Assembly: GCF_010894435.1 (NCBI RefSeq)
Contig: NZ_JAAIXZ010000012.1
Coordinates: 1 to 64,000, forward strand
Direction of reading: 5' to 3'
DNA: 64,000 bases
From: Pyxidicoccus trucidator
Lineage (GTDB): Bacteria; Myxococcota; Myxococcia; Myxococcales; Myxococcaceae
The position numbers and the translations under genes are program-made. This document shows, one piece after another, positions 55,233-64,000 of the stretch (positions within the stretch are counted from its first letter, which is position 1; each line of letters begins with the position of its first letter). The notes under the pieces were generated by a model that searched no databases, was not told the origin of the DNA, and worked only from the letters and a program-made list of their open reading frames with translations.

Positions 55233-58200
55233 ATGACTTCGTCAAACCCGGCCCACGCGGGGGCGGCCGGCCCCCCTTGTCTGTCCGATGAGCTCCTGGT
55301 GGCATTGATTGAAGGCCGGCTGTCTTCCACCACGCTGGCCGACGTCCACCTCCACGCCGCCGGGTGTGAGGCCTGCCGGACCCTGATGGCCACCGTCGCC
55401 CGGGGTGGCCTGGCCGGAGTGGCGGAAGTGCAGGCAGTCCGTCCGGAGGACCATACCCAGACACTGCCCGGAGCCGTTCCGGCGGCGTTGCCCCCGGCCG
55501 AAGCGAAGCCGCCTCCCGCCGAAGCGGTGCCACCTCCCGGGGCGCCATGGACACCTCCCGCCGAGTTCGACGAGTTCCAGCTCGGGCCGCAGCTGGGCCG
55601 GGGCGGCATGGGCGTCGTGTACCTGGCGCGTGACAAGTCCCTGGGCCGGCGCGTCGCGGTGAAGTTCATTGCCTCCTCCCACCAGCCCCGAGCCTCGGTC
55701 CGCGCGCGCTTCGAGACGGAGGCGAGGGCCATCGCCCGCCTGCAGCACCCCAACGTCGTCACGGTGTTCCGCATCGGCACGGCGGGGGGCCAGCCGTACA
55801 TCGTCTCCGAGTACATCCTCGGGCGAAGCCTCTCGCAGCTGCCGTTGCCCCTGCCCTGGCGACGGGTGCTCACGTTGGGGTTGGGCCTTGCTCGCGGGCT
55901 CGCGGCGGCGCACCGCCAGGGCGTGCTGCACCGGGACCTCAAGCCGTCGAACGCACTCGTCACCGATGACGGCGTGGTGAAGCTGCTCGACTTCGGGCTG
56001 GCCGAGTACTTCGACCTGAACGCCTCCGCGCTGCCCGCCCGAGCGCGCGCCCACGCGGGTACGCCGCGCTACATGGCGCCCGAGCTGCTCCGCGGCGAGC
56101 CCTCGTCCCCCCAGAGCGACCTCTACGCGCTCGGCGTCACCCTCTACGAGCTGTGCACGGGCAGCGTGCCGCCGGGTGCTCCGGCCAGGATGCTGTCCAG
56201 CGGCGCCGGGGGCACGGTGGTGACAGGCCCGGAGAGCGAACCGCCGCCGCTCCCGCCGGACGTCGATGCGGAGCTTGCCACGCTCATCCGCCACTGCCTC
56301 GCGCCCGACCCGGCCGAGCGCCCCGCGTCGGCCGACCTCCTCCGCGAGGCCCTGGAGCGCCTGGAGCAGATGTACTCGGCGGCGCCGCTCGCGGCCGGCA
56401 ATCCCTACCGGGGGCTCGCGCCCTTCGAGGCGGAGCACCGTTCGCTGTTCTTCGGCCGCGACGCCGACATCCGCGCGGTCATCGAGCGGCTGCGCCTGCA
56501 GCCCATGGTGCTCGTTGCGGGCGACTCAGGCGTGGGCAAGTCCTCGCTGTGCCGGGCCGGCGTGCTGCCCCGGGTGGCCGCAGGCGAGCTGGATGCGAAC
56601 CGGGACATGGCCACGGTGACGCTCTGGCCGGGGCCCCGGCCGCTCCAGGCGCTCGCAGCGGCACTGGCGCCCAGGCTGGACATGAAGGAGGCGGACATCG
56701 TCCTCGCGTTGACGGGGATGGATGGCTGGCTGGGGCCGGCGTTGCGCACGGCGCACCAGGGAAGGCGCGGACTGCTCATCTTCATCGACCAGATGGAGGA
56801 GCTGCTCACGCAGTCCGAGCCCCTGCAGGCCGCGCGCTTCGCGCACGTGCTGGGCGAGCTGGCCCTGCCCTGCCCCGGGGTGCGGGTGCTCCTGTCGGTG
56901 CGCGGCGACTTCCTGACGAGCATCTGCTCACTGCCCGGCCTGGGAGAGGACGCCGAGCGCGGGCTCTACGTCCTCCGCCCGCTGGCACCCGCGGGCGTGC
57001 GCGAGGCCATCGTCGGTCCGGCGCGAAGTCGGGGTGTGGCCTTCGAATCCGAGGAGCTCATCCAGACGCTGGTCAAATCCATGGCGCACGGAGAGGGCAG
57101 CCTGCCCCTCCTCCAGTTCGCACTTGCGGAGCTGTGGGAACGGCGCAACCCGGCGCACAGCCGCATCACCCGGGTGGCGCTGGAGGAGATGGGCGGCGTG
57201 GCCGGAGCGCTGTCCCGGCACGCGGACGGGGTGCTCGCGAGGCTGACGTTGGTGGAGAAGCAGGCGGCGCGAAGTCTGCTGCTGCACCTGGTGACGGAGG
57301 ACGGCACTCGGGTGGAGGTGGGTGAGGAGGAGCTGATGCCGACGCGGGACGCAGCGCCCCGCACGGCGCTGCGCGCGCTCACCGAGGGGCGGCTGCTCCA
57401 CGCGCACACGGTGAATGGCGAAGCCCGGTACGTGATTGCGCACGACTCGCTCATCGGAAGCTGGGGCACGCTGCGCAACTGGAGGGACCGCGACATCGGC
57501 CAGCGCGCGGTGCGCGAGCGCGTGGAGACGGCCAGCGCCGAGTGGGAGCGCCTGTCACGAGCCCGCGAGACGCTGTGGGGACAGCGGCACATCGACGAGG
57601 CCCGCGCGCTGGACCCCGTCACGCTGGGCCCCCGGGAGCGAGCGTTCCTCACAGCGTCGAGGCGAGCACTGCGGCTCCAGCGGTGGGGCAAGGCCTTCGT
57701 CGCGCTCGGAGTCGTGCTCGCCCTCGTCGCGGTCCATGGCGGCCTTCGCCTGCATGGATACCTGGAGGACGCGCAGTTCATCGCAGGCCAACTCACGGCG
57801 GCCGAGGCAGACTTCGTGGCGGGGGAGCACCTGGCGGAGACGGCCCTGGCACTTCGCGAGGAAGCGCTCCCCCTGTTCGACGGCCGGACCGCTCCTTCGG
57901 CGGGTACGTCGGAGCATGACCTCTGGACTCTTCCCGGGAAGCTCTGGACCCGGGCGCGTCAGCTGCGCAAGCATGCCGACGGGGCCTTCGCCCGTGCCAC
58001 CAACTCACTGGAGAAGGCGCTCGAACGCCAGCGGAGCCACGGGGACGCGCGCCGGCTCCTCGCGAAGGTCGTCTACAAGCGGATGGAACTCGCCGAGGAC
58101 TTCCACCTGGAAGAACCGGCCGCCGAGCTGCGAGAGCGGCTGGAACGGGTGGTGGACGAGACGGACGAAGAAGGCTGGCTGTACCGGCTCAATGCCAAAG

Positions 58201-59282
58201 CGAGGCTTGAGGTGGTGACGGAGCCTCCGGGCGCACGCGTCGAGGTCAGCCTCTATGTGAAAGATGACCAGGGCGCGCTGCGCCTCGAGCCCCAGACGCC
58301 ACTCGGCACGACGCCCGTTGTCGGCTCGCTGAGCGCGGGCTCGTATCTCCTTCGCCTCACCCTGCCCGACCACGCTCCTGTCGACGTGCCGGTGCACCTC
58401 ACGCGCGGGGGAAATGAGAAGGTCCAGCTTTCGCTGCCGACCTCCGTTCCGGACGGATATGCGTATGTGCCACCGGGGTGCTTCCTGCTGGGCAGCGCCG
58501 ACGTCGAGCCAATGCGGATGTTCCAGCGAGCCTCGCCGCTCCACCGACTCTGCTTCCGTGCGGGCTACCTCATCGGGCGAACGGAGGTGACTTTCGGCGA
58601 CTGGTTGACCTATCTGGACTCCCTCCCTCCTGGAGCCACGGCGAGACGCATCCTCGAAGAGCCGCGCGCCAACGGCAGCGGCAAGGCCATTACCCTGCGG
58701 CACCAGCCCGGCGCAGGTTGGACGTTCTCCCTGCACCTCACGGGTGAGTCCAATCTCTCCGCGCGTGAGGACGAACCGTTCCACTACCCGGAGAGGGCTC
58801 GGCGCCGTACCGCCAACTGGCGCAAGTTCCCACTGTCCGGGGTCTCCGCAGACGACCTCGTGGACTACTTCAAATGGCTGGACCACCCGGAGCGCCTTCC
58901 TGGAGCGCGCCTGTGCAGCGACCAGGAGTGGGAGTACGCCGCACGGGGGGCCGATGGTCGCGACTACCCCCACGGCAACAGCCTGGAGCCGGACGACGCC
59001 AACATCGACGCGACCTATGGACGTGTACCTTTGGCCTTCGGCCCCGACGAGGTCGGCTCGCATCCGACGTCGGTGAGCCCCTTCGGGCTCATGGACATGG
59101 TGGGCAATGCCCTGGAGCTCACACGACCCGTGACGGGGGACCTGGGCAGCATCGTCGTGAAGGGCGGAGCCTGGTACTACGACTCCGACACCGCGCGCGC
59201 GGCCAACCGCAGCACGGGAGACCCCATCCTCCGCGATGCACTGGTGGGCGTGCGCGTCTGCGCCCCGCTCTCACCCCGGTAG
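55233..59282 (+). CDS. Zinc-finger/Ser-Thr kinase/STAND NTPase/PEGA/SUMF1-like fusion protein
   Basis: 1349 residues from the ATG at 55233. Residues 15-60 carry Hx3Cx2C (H41, C45, C48) like a ZAS anti-sigma. The kinase domain spans 115-380 with LGRGGMGVVYLAR, K144, HRDLKPSN (233-240) and DFG (253-255), so it should be active. A STAND-type NTPase follows with NPYRGLAPFEAEH, Walker A GDSGVGKSS (430-438) and Walker B LLIFIDQMEE. One membrane helix lies at about 815-838. A PEGA-like domain at about 991-1070 (EPPGARVEV) precedes a formylglycine-enzyme/SUMF1-like domain at 1072-1347 (CSDQEWEYAARG, DMVGNALELTR). The orientation suggests the PEGA and SUMF1 parts face the periplasm and the kinase and NTPase the cytosol. 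SUMF1 in such fusions may be a binding domain rather than an enzyme. Confidence 0.85.
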   Translation: MTSSNPAHAGAAGPPCLSDELLVALIEGRLSSTTLADVHLHAAGCEACRTLMATVARGGLAGVAEVQAVRPEDHTQTLPGAVPAALPPAEAKPPPAEAVPPPGAPWTPPAEFDEFQLGPQLGRGGMGVVYLARDKSLGRRVAVKFIASSHQPRASVRARFETEARAIARLQHPNVVTVFRIGTAGGQPYIVSEYILGRSLSQLPLPLPWRRVLTLGLGLARGLAAAHRQGVLHRDLKPSNALVTDDGVVKLLDFGLAEYFDLNASALPARARAHAGTPRYMAPELLRGEPSSPQSDLYALGVTLYELCTGSVPPGAPARMLSSGAGGTVVTGPESEPPPLPPDVDAELATLIRHCLAPDPAERPASADLLREALERLEQMYSAAPLAAGNPYRGLAPFEAEHRSLFFGRDADIRAVIERLRLQPMVLVAGDSGVGKSSLCRAGVLPRVAAGELDANRDMATVTLWPGPRPLQALAAALAPRLDMKEADIVLALTGMDGWLGPALRTAHQGRRGLLIFIDQMEELLTQSEPLQAARFAHVLGELALPCPGVRVLLSVRGDFLTSICSLPGLGEDAERGLYVLRPLAPAGVREAIVGPARSRGVAFESEELIQTLVKSMAHGEGSLPLLQFALAELWERRNPAHSRITRVALEEMGGVAGALSRHADGVLARLTLVEKQAARSLLLHLVTEDGTRVEVGEEELMPTRDAAPRTALRALTEGRLLHAHTVNGEARYVIAHDSLIGSWGTLRNWRDRDIGQRAVRERVETASAEWERLSRARETLWGQRHIDEARALDPVTLGPRERAFLTASRRALRLQRWGKAFVALGVVLALVAVHGGLRLHGYLEDAQFIAGQLTAAEADFVAGEHLAETALALREEALPLFDGRTAPSAGTSEHDLWTLPGKLWTRARQLRKHADGAFARATNSLEKALERQRSHGDARRLLAKVVYKRMELAEDFHLEEPAAELRERLERVVDETDEEGWLYRLNAKARLEVVTEPPGARVEVSLYVKDDQGALRLEPQTPLGTTPVVGSLSAGSYLLRLTLPDHAPVDVPVHLTRGGNEKVQLSLPTSVPDGYAYVPPGCFLLGSADVEPMRMFQRASPLHRLCFRAGYLIGRTEVTFGDWLTYLDSLPPGATARRILEEPRANGSGKAITLRHQPGAGWTFSLHLTGESNLSAREDEPFHYPERARRRTANWRKFPLSGVSADDLVDYFKWLDHPERLPGARLCSDQEWEYAARGADGRDYPHGNSLEPDDANIDATYGRVPLAFGPDEVGSHPTSVSPFGLMDMVGNALELTRPVTGDLGSIVVKGGAWYYDSDTARAANRSTGDPILRDALVGVRVCAPLSPR

Positions 59283-59310
59283 GTCCTTGTGGAAGCGCCT
59301 TCCCGACCTG

Positions 59311-59356
59311 CCCCGGGGAGACCTGTACGAATCCATGCATAGGTCTCCAGCCGGGG
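59311..59356 (+). terminator. Terminator hairpin after the kinase-STAND gene
   Basis: GGAGACCT (59317-59324) pairs with AGGTCTCC (59341-59348) and the stem continues CCCCGG (59311-59316)/CCGGGG (59351-59356) with a 2-base bulge, 14 pairs in all. A second hairpin, AGGCGCC/GGCGCCT at 59373-59397, follows just before the ribosome site of the next gene. Confidence 0.55.
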
Positions 59357-59420
59357 GGCTCCTCTCCCTTGAAGGCGCCAGATTCATGCCGGCGCCTCAT
59401 CTCAACGGAGAGGTACGTCG

Positions 59421-60488
59421 ATGAACGCGCTGAAGAAGTCCCTGCTCACCTTCGTGTGCCTGCTGCTCTGCCCGCCGGTGTTCGCAGCCGCCCCGGCGCC
59501 CCTCCCCACCGCCAAGGGTCGGACAGGCCGTGTTGGCACCACGACAGCGGTCCTCGACCGGTACGCACTCCGGTGCCAGGGGCGGGCGCCCCAGCGAGAT
59601 GTCAGGACCCAGAGCACGGCGTTGTGGGGCACGAAGCTGACCTGGGACCCAGAGCAGGTGACGGACGAGCGGCGCAGCGTGCTCGCGTCCATTGACGGCG
59701 AGGCGGTGCGGAAGGCCGCGGCCGGGGTGAAGGCGCTGCGGCTGGAGGAGGGTCGGCTGGTGGTCTGGCCCGAGTCCTCCAGTGACGTCGTCGGCACGGT
59801 GCTCCAGGGAACGGACACCGAGAACAACCCGGTGGAGGTCGCCATCTGCGGCGCCGAGCCCTCGGCCGACGACCCCTCGGTGGAGTGGTACCGCATCGAG
59901 GCCTGGAACGCGGTGGCCCAGGAGTGGGAGAACCCGTGCCAGGCCAACGCCCTTGCACACTCGCCCCGGGCATTGGCGGTGAGCGGAGTCTGGGACATCA
60001 CCGGGGCGCGTCAGGATGTGCCGGGCCGGGTGACACTGGCCTGTGAGACTGGCGCCATCAGCAAGTGCGTGAACTGGGGGTACAAGCCGTGGGCCGAGCG
60101 TGATGGGAAGTCGCTGGCGGACCTGCACCAGGCGTGCACGCGGATGGCGCGCGCGGACTACTGCGGCAATGGCCGGAGCCACACGCTGAACGGCACCGAC
60201 ATCGACATGTACGACGCCTTCGGCATGCTCAAGCGGACGACACACGCTTCGTCGAGTTGGAACCCGGCGCATGCTTCGTTTGAAGCGGCGTGGGCTCCGG
60301 ACGGCGCGGCCTGCCTGGCGCGGACCCGGTATGGACAGACGCTGGAGTCCATCATGCGGGAGTGCCCCGGCCGCTTCCGCACGGACGGCGCGGTGGACTT
60401 CGAAGACGGCGACCGCTGCGTGGTGCGACGCGAGAACGTGACTCCCGGGACGGTGCTGCTGCGCAACCGTTCCTACGGGAAGCACTGA
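59421..60488 (+). CDS. ADYC-domain exported protein
   Basis: 355 residues. A signal peptide (LLTFVCLLLCPPVFAAA) precedes a domain with the ADYCGNG motif at about 250 that names the ADYC family, plus several conserved Cys (C at about 53, 151, 173 and others) that probably bond. GGAGAGG precedes the ATG. ADYC proteins are known mainly from myxobacteria and have no assigned function. The gene lies between the kinase-STAND fusion and the TPR-CHAT gene, set off by hairpins on both sides. Confidence 0.75.
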   Translation: MNALKKSLLTFVCLLLCPPVFAAAPAPLPTAKGRTGRVGTTTAVLDRYALRCQGRAPQRDVRTQSTALWGTKLTWDPEQVTDERRSVLASIDGEAVRKAAAGVKALRLEEGRLVVWPESSSDVVGTVLQGTDTENNPVEVAICGAEPSADDPSVEWYRIEAWNAVAQEWENPCQANALAHSPRALAVSGVWDITGARQDVPGRVTLACETGAISKCVNWGYKPWAERDGKSLADLHQACTRMARADYCGNGRSHTLNGTDIDMYDAFGMLKRTTHASSSWNPAHASFEAAWAPDGAACLARTRYGQTLESIMRECPGRFRTDGAVDFEDGDRCVVRRENVTPGTVLLRNRSYGKH

Positions 60489-60513
60489 GACATCGTCACC
60501 GAGGCACAACATG

Positions 60514-60542
60514 AGGGACCCGCGAGGAACTCTCGGGTCCCT
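60514..60542 (+). terminator. Terminator hairpin before the TPR-CHAT gene
   Basis: AGGGACCCG (60514-60522) pairs perfectly with CGGGTCCCT (60534-60542) around an 11-base loop, followed by a mildly T-rich stretch. It probably separates the ADYC and TPR-CHAT transcripts. Confidence 0.6.
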
Positions 60543-60574
60543 GGTCCGTCATTTCAATCATTGAGGGGGCACAC

Positions 60575-63500
60575 ATGAGGAGCGTGCTGGGTTGGACGAT
60601 GGTCGTCGTCCTGTGCTGTGCGCCGCGTGTTGCGGCGGCCGAGGAGGCAACGGATGCGCGGTTGCTGGAAGCCAAGACGGCATTCGATGAGGCAGCCAAG
60701 CTTCGAAAGGCTGACCAGATCGCTGAAGCCATTCTACAAAGCGAGCGCGCACTCACGCTGCGAGAGGCAGCGCTCGGCGCCTCGCATCCAGAGGTGGCCA
60801 CCTCTCTTAATCAATTGGGTGGCCTTTATCGGCGAAAGAGGGACATGTCACGGGTGGAGCCTCTCCTTCAACGCGCTCTTGCCATTCGGGAAGCAGCCCT
60901 CGGCCAGAATCATCTCGACGTCGCCGACTCGCTCACCAGCCTTGCTTGGCTCTATTCCTCCCAAGAACTGCATGCGCGCGCCGAGCCGCTATTTGAGCGC
61001 GCGCTTGCCATTCGAGAGGCACTCCTAGGTCAGAACCATCCCGACGTCGCTGCTGCGCTCGACCACCTCGCCTCGCTCTATGCCTTCCAGGGTCTGCATG
61101 CACGCGCCGAACCACTATTTGAGCGCGCACTCGCCATTCGGGAAGCCCTTCCAGGCCAGAACCATTCCAGCATCGCTGCCTCGCTCACCAGCCTCGCCTT
61201 GGTCTACTCCTCCCGGGGGCAGCGTGCTCGTGCCAGGCCACTATATGAGCGCGCACTCGCCATTCAGGAAGCCTCCCTGGGCAAGAACCATCCCGACGTC
61301 GCTGCCGCGCTCGACCACCTCGCCTCGTTCTATAATTTCCAAGGGCTGCATGCCCGCGCCGAGCCGCTGTATGAGCGCGCGCTCGCCATTCAAGAAGCTA
61401 CACTGGGCAAGAACCATCCCGATGTCGTCGACTCACTCACAAACCTTGCTCGGGCCTACTTCTTCCAAGGGCTGCATGCTCGCGCCGAGCCACTGTTTGA
61501 GCGCGCGCTCGCCATTCAAGAAGCCACACTGGGCAAGAACCATCCCGACGTCGCCGACTCGCTCAACAACCTCTCCTCGCTCTACATCAACCAGCGACTG
61601 CTTGCTCGCGCCAAGCCGCTGATTGAGCGCACGCTCATAATTTGGGAAGCGCTCGGAAAACATTCCAGTGTTGCTGCGTCACTCGACAGCCTTGCCCGAA
61701 TCTACATCAACGAGGGGTTGCACACTCGGGCCGAGCAACTGATGAAGCGCGCGCTCGCCATTCGAGAGGCGACTCTGGGCAAGGACCATCCCGACGTCGC
61801 CGACTCGCTCATCAGCCTCGCCGGGCTCTACGACGCGCAGGGGCTCTCCGCTCGCGCAGTGGCTTTGCAGGAGCGCGCGCTCGCAATCTGTGAAGCTGAT
61901 CATGGTAAAAACGACATCAGTACAGCCAACTCAAGCACCAACCTCGCTAGCCTCTACTTCCACCAGGGCGCCTACGCCCGGGCCGAGACATTGGAGAAGC
62001 GCGCTATCTCCATTTGGGAGTCTTCCCCCAACAGGTATTATCCCCTCGGTATAGATTCGCTCTACAGCAGCCTTGCGCGGAGCCAACTTGCTCAGCACCG
62101 GCTTGACGAGGCCGTTCCACTTCTGACACACGCATTCGCACTTTCCGAAGAACGCCTGCGACAGGAATCGCTCGACTTCTCTGAATCACGCTTGGAGAGA
62201 TTCCTCCGGCGTCTCCGCTATGACGAGGAATACATCTATGCCATTGCCCGCGCGCATCCCGACAACGTCGGCGTGCAGCGACTGGCCCTCTCCTCCGTGC
62301 TGCTGCGCAAGGGCCGCTCCGTCGAGCAGATTGCCGACACCTCTCGCACTGTCTATCGCAGTCTCGGCCCTCAGGACCGTGACACCTTCGAACGACTGCG
62401 CGGCCTGCGCACTCAACTAGCCCAACTTTCTCTCAAGGGTCCAGGCTCACTTACCCCCGCTGACTACCAGCAGCGCATGAAGATCCTTGCCGACCAGGGT
62501 GACGCGCTCGAGGCTGATCTTGCCAGGCGCTCCGCGCCCCTGCGTGCACTGACCACGTTGCCGTCCCCCAGCGAGATCGTTGAGCGCGTTGCCGCCACCC
62601 TCCCTCCAGACGGCGCCCTCATTGAGTTCATCGCCTACGCGGACCGCCCCCTTGTCCAAAGCCGGCTGGTACGCCTGCCACAACATCCTTCCCAGCTTCG
62701 CTATCTCGCACTGATTCTCTTCCCGGATTCGAGCATCCGCATTCTCGACCTCGGCCCCGCGGACCGCATCGACCGTGCTGCCTCGAAGCTACGCAATGCC
62801 CTGGCCCGCCGTGACGCCGACTACCATCGTCCCGCACAGGATCTCTACGACCTCGCCTTCCGGCCCCTCCTGCCGCTCCTCGGTGATGCCCGCCGCATAT
62901 TCCTGGCTCCGGATGGCCAGCTCGGCCTCATTCCCTTCGACACGCTCCATGATGGCGAGCGATTCCTCACCGAGGCCTTCGACTTCTCCTACCTCACCTC
63001 CGGGAAAGACCTGCTGCCTCGGCCCCAGGGACTCTCTTCGGCGCAATCCGTGGTCGTCTTCGCCGACCCTGCCTTCGAAGCTCGGCTGGACACAACCTCA
63101 TCAACAACCAGCAATACCCCCTCCGACGTCCAGCGTTCCCCTGCCGTCGAGCGCTTCTTCTCGACACTGCGGAAACGCTGGGCCGGTGAACCCTGGACGC
63201 CGCTGCCCGGCACTCGCCAGGAAGCCGCGGCCATCCAGCGTCTTCTCCCTCAGGCGCAACTTTTTCTCGGCGCCGAAGCCACGAAGCAGCGACTCCTCCA
63301 GCTCATCACGCCAGGCATCCTCCACATCGCCGCCCACGGCTTCTTTCTGGATGACGCCGCAGCCACACCGGACGCCCGTGCCGTCGGCCACTTTGGCGGC
63401 CAGGGTCGCGGCACTCCGGCTTCGGTCCCAGCCGACCCGCTGCTCCGCTCCGGCCTCGTCCTCGCGGGTGCCCAGGCCCCCACGACGAGCGACTCCGGCA

Positions 63501-63907
63501 CGTCCAACACCCAGGCCGAAAACTCCATGGTCACCGCCCTCGAGTTCGCGGGCCTCAACCTCTGGGGCACCCAGCTCGTCGTCCTGTCCGCCTGCGATAC
63601 GGGCCGTGGCGACGTGAGGCTCGGTCAGGGCGTCTACGGCCTGCGCCGCGCCTTCATCATCGCGGGCGCGGAAACGGTGGTGATGAGCCTGTGGAAGGTG
63701 AACGACGACATCACCCGCCTGTTGATGGAAGACTATTACCGTCACTTGCTGGCTGGCCAAGGCCGGGCCGAAGCCCTACGCGACGCGATGCGGACCCTGC
63801 GCCAGACCCACCCGCATCCCTACTATTGGGCGCCCTTCATTGCACTGGGCCGTGACGCGCCGCTGCAATCGCTCACACCCGCCCCTGCGGAACAGCCCGG
63901 CCAGTAG
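60575..63907 (+). CDS. Exported TPR-CHAT peptidase
   Basis: 1110 residues. A signal peptide (MVVVLCCAPRVAAAEE) precedes about ten tetratricopeptide repeats of the 42-residue kind (LTSLAWLYSSQ, RAEPLFERALAIRE) at about 50-500, then a helical region and a C-terminal CHAT domain (about 760-1100). The catalytic His is in HIAAHGFF (H921) and the Cys in VLSACDTG (C1007); both are intact, so it should be a clan CD peptidase like separase and caspases. At DNA level the repeats are nearly identical over 126 bp (for example 61381 and 61507), and base use is richer in A and T than in neighbours, hinting at recent origin or transfer. CHAT proteins elsewhere act with TPR partners in defence and death pathways; here sensor and peptidase are one chain. 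Confidence 0.85.
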   Translation: MRSVLGWTMVVVLCCAPRVAAAEEATDARLLEAKTAFDEAAKLRKADQIAEAILQSERALTLREAALGASHPEVATSLNQLGGLYRRKRDMSRVEPLLQRALAIREAALGQNHLDVADSLTSLAWLYSSQELHARAEPLFERALAIREALLGQNHPDVAAALDHLASLYAFQGLHARAEPLFERALAIREALPGQNHSSIAASLTSLALVYSSRGQRARARPLYERALAIQEASLGKNHPDVAAALDHLASFYNFQGLHARAEPLYERALAIQEATLGKNHPDVVDSLTNLARAYFFQGLHARAEPLFERALAIQEATLGKNHPDVADSLNNLSSLYINQRLLARAKPLIERTLIIWEALGKHSSVAASLDSLARIYINEGLHTRAEQLMKRALAIREATLGKDHPDVADSLISLAGLYDAQGLSARAVALQERALAICEADHGKNDISTANSSTNLASLYFHQGAYARAETLEKRAISIWESSPNRYYPLGIDSLYSSLARSQLAQHRLDEAVPLLTHAFALSEERLRQESLDFSESRLERFLRRLRYDEEYIYAIARAHPDNVGVQRLALSSVLLRKGRSVEQIADTSRTVYRSLGPQDRDTFERLRGLRTQLAQLSLKGPGSLTPADYQQRMKILADQGDALEADLARRSAPLRALTTLPSPSEIVERVAATLPPDGALIEFIAYADRPLVQSRLVRLPQHPSQLRYLALILFPDSSIRILDLGPADRIDRAASKLRNALARRDADYHRPAQDLYDLAFRPLLPLLGDARRIFLAPDGQLGLIPFDTLHDGERFLTEAFDFSYLTSGKDLLPRPQGLSSAQSVVVFADPAFEARLDTTSSTTSNTPSDVQRSPAVERFFSTLRKRWAGEPWTPLPGTRQEAAAIQRLLPQAQLFLGAEATKQRLLQLITPGILHIAAHGFFLDDAAATPDARAVGHFGGQGRGTPASVPADPLLRSGLVLAGAQAPTTSDSGTSNTQAENSMVTALEFAGLNLWGTQLVVLSACDTGRGDVRLGQGVYGLRRAFIIAGAETVVMSLWKVNDDITRLLMEDYYRHLLAGQGRAEALRDAMRTLRQTHPHPYYWAPFIALGRDAPLQSLTPAPAEQPGQ

Positions 63908-63930
63908 CCGCGGCGCCTCTCGCCTTCATG

Positions 63931-63953
63931 GAATGCCCCGCAATGGGGCATTC
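63931..63953 (+). terminator. Hairpin after the TPR-CHAT gene
   Basis: GAATGCCCC-GCAAT-GGGGCATTC is a perfect 9-bp stem with a 5-base loop, 24 bases past the stop. No T-run. The rest of the window after it holds no gene. Confidence 0.6.
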
Positions 63954-64000
63954 GCACCCGTCGAGGCAGCAGGGCCCATTCCGGTCCGCGACTCCGGGGC

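Noticed and set aside
60700-62000. Intragenic tandem repeats as a mobile element
   Set aside because: The 126-bp repeats stay in frame and encode TPR units; no transposase or terminal repeats.

Overview
The window is about 69% G+C DNA, densely packed on both strands, and reads as the chromosome of a myxobacterium (Myxococcus, Corallococcus or Pyxidicoccus type). The grounds are a cluster ordered like the dif chemosensory genes of Myxococcus xanthus, a GrpE-DnaK pair like grpS-sglK, a sigma factor of the Myxococcales family-1 kind, many Ser/Thr kinase domains with HRDLSPHN or HRDLKPSN loops, and lipoproteins with PDGG-type linkers, MopE-like Asp-rich repeats or DUF7151-like repeats. No rRNA, tRNA, CRISPR array or insertion sequence was seen. 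All family assignments come from reading motifs, not from database searches.

Layout. 0-6.4 kb: a MopE-like lipoprotein, a Tam-type methyltransferase, a BNR-repeat exoprotein and a small lipoprotein. 6.5-11.4 kb: a complete branched-chain amino-acid ABC operon (livK-H-M-G-F) read leftward from a good promoter at 11398-11426. 11.5-14 kb: two PRC-barrel/DUF2382-like stress proteins facing apart around a small membrane protein. 14-19.4 kb: a GAF-like/Ser-Thr kinase, a small membrane protein, DnaK, GrpE, and a phasin-like protein with a histone-H1-like tail. 19.6-22.8 kb: a secreted nuclease-fold/lamin-tail protein and a small protein whose 3' end runs into six 49-bp repeats, each holding a perfect 20-bp palindrome (22750-23013).

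23.2-26.4 kb: a translationally coupled sigma factor, a zinc-type membrane anti-sigma factor and an exported caspase-like peptidase. Three tandem paralogous lipoproteins with DUF7151-like and leucine-rich/L-domain repeats follow (26.4-32.4 kb) on the same strand. 32.5-41.7 kb: a DUF6311-type membrane protein, a cNMP-binding histidine-kinase-like protein whose phospho-acceptor His is Gly, a Gfo/Idh/MocA oxidoreductase, a twin-VOC protein, an SH3-type lipoprotein or exoprotein, and a Ycf46-like AAA ATPase coupled to a zinc-ribbon membrane protein.

41.8-54.2 kb is one long leftward run of close-set genes: a beta-barrel-like protein, a cupredoxin, an adenylate/guanylate cyclase, thiL, a dif-like chemosensory set (MCP, YjbR protein, CheW, CheY, CheA, CheC) and larB-larC. 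54.2-63.9 kb: a Myxococcales-type sigma factor faces away from a 1349-residue protein that joins a zinc-finger motif, Ser/Thr kinase, STAND NTPase, PEGA and SUMF1-like domains. After it come an ADYC-domain protein and a TPR-CHAT peptidase with an intact His/Cys dyad.

The two parts most likely to be new biology are the sigma/anti-sigma/caspase operon with its repeat-lipoprotein train and neighbouring palindrome array, and the sigma // kinase-STAND-SUMF1 / ADYC / TPR-CHAT block.
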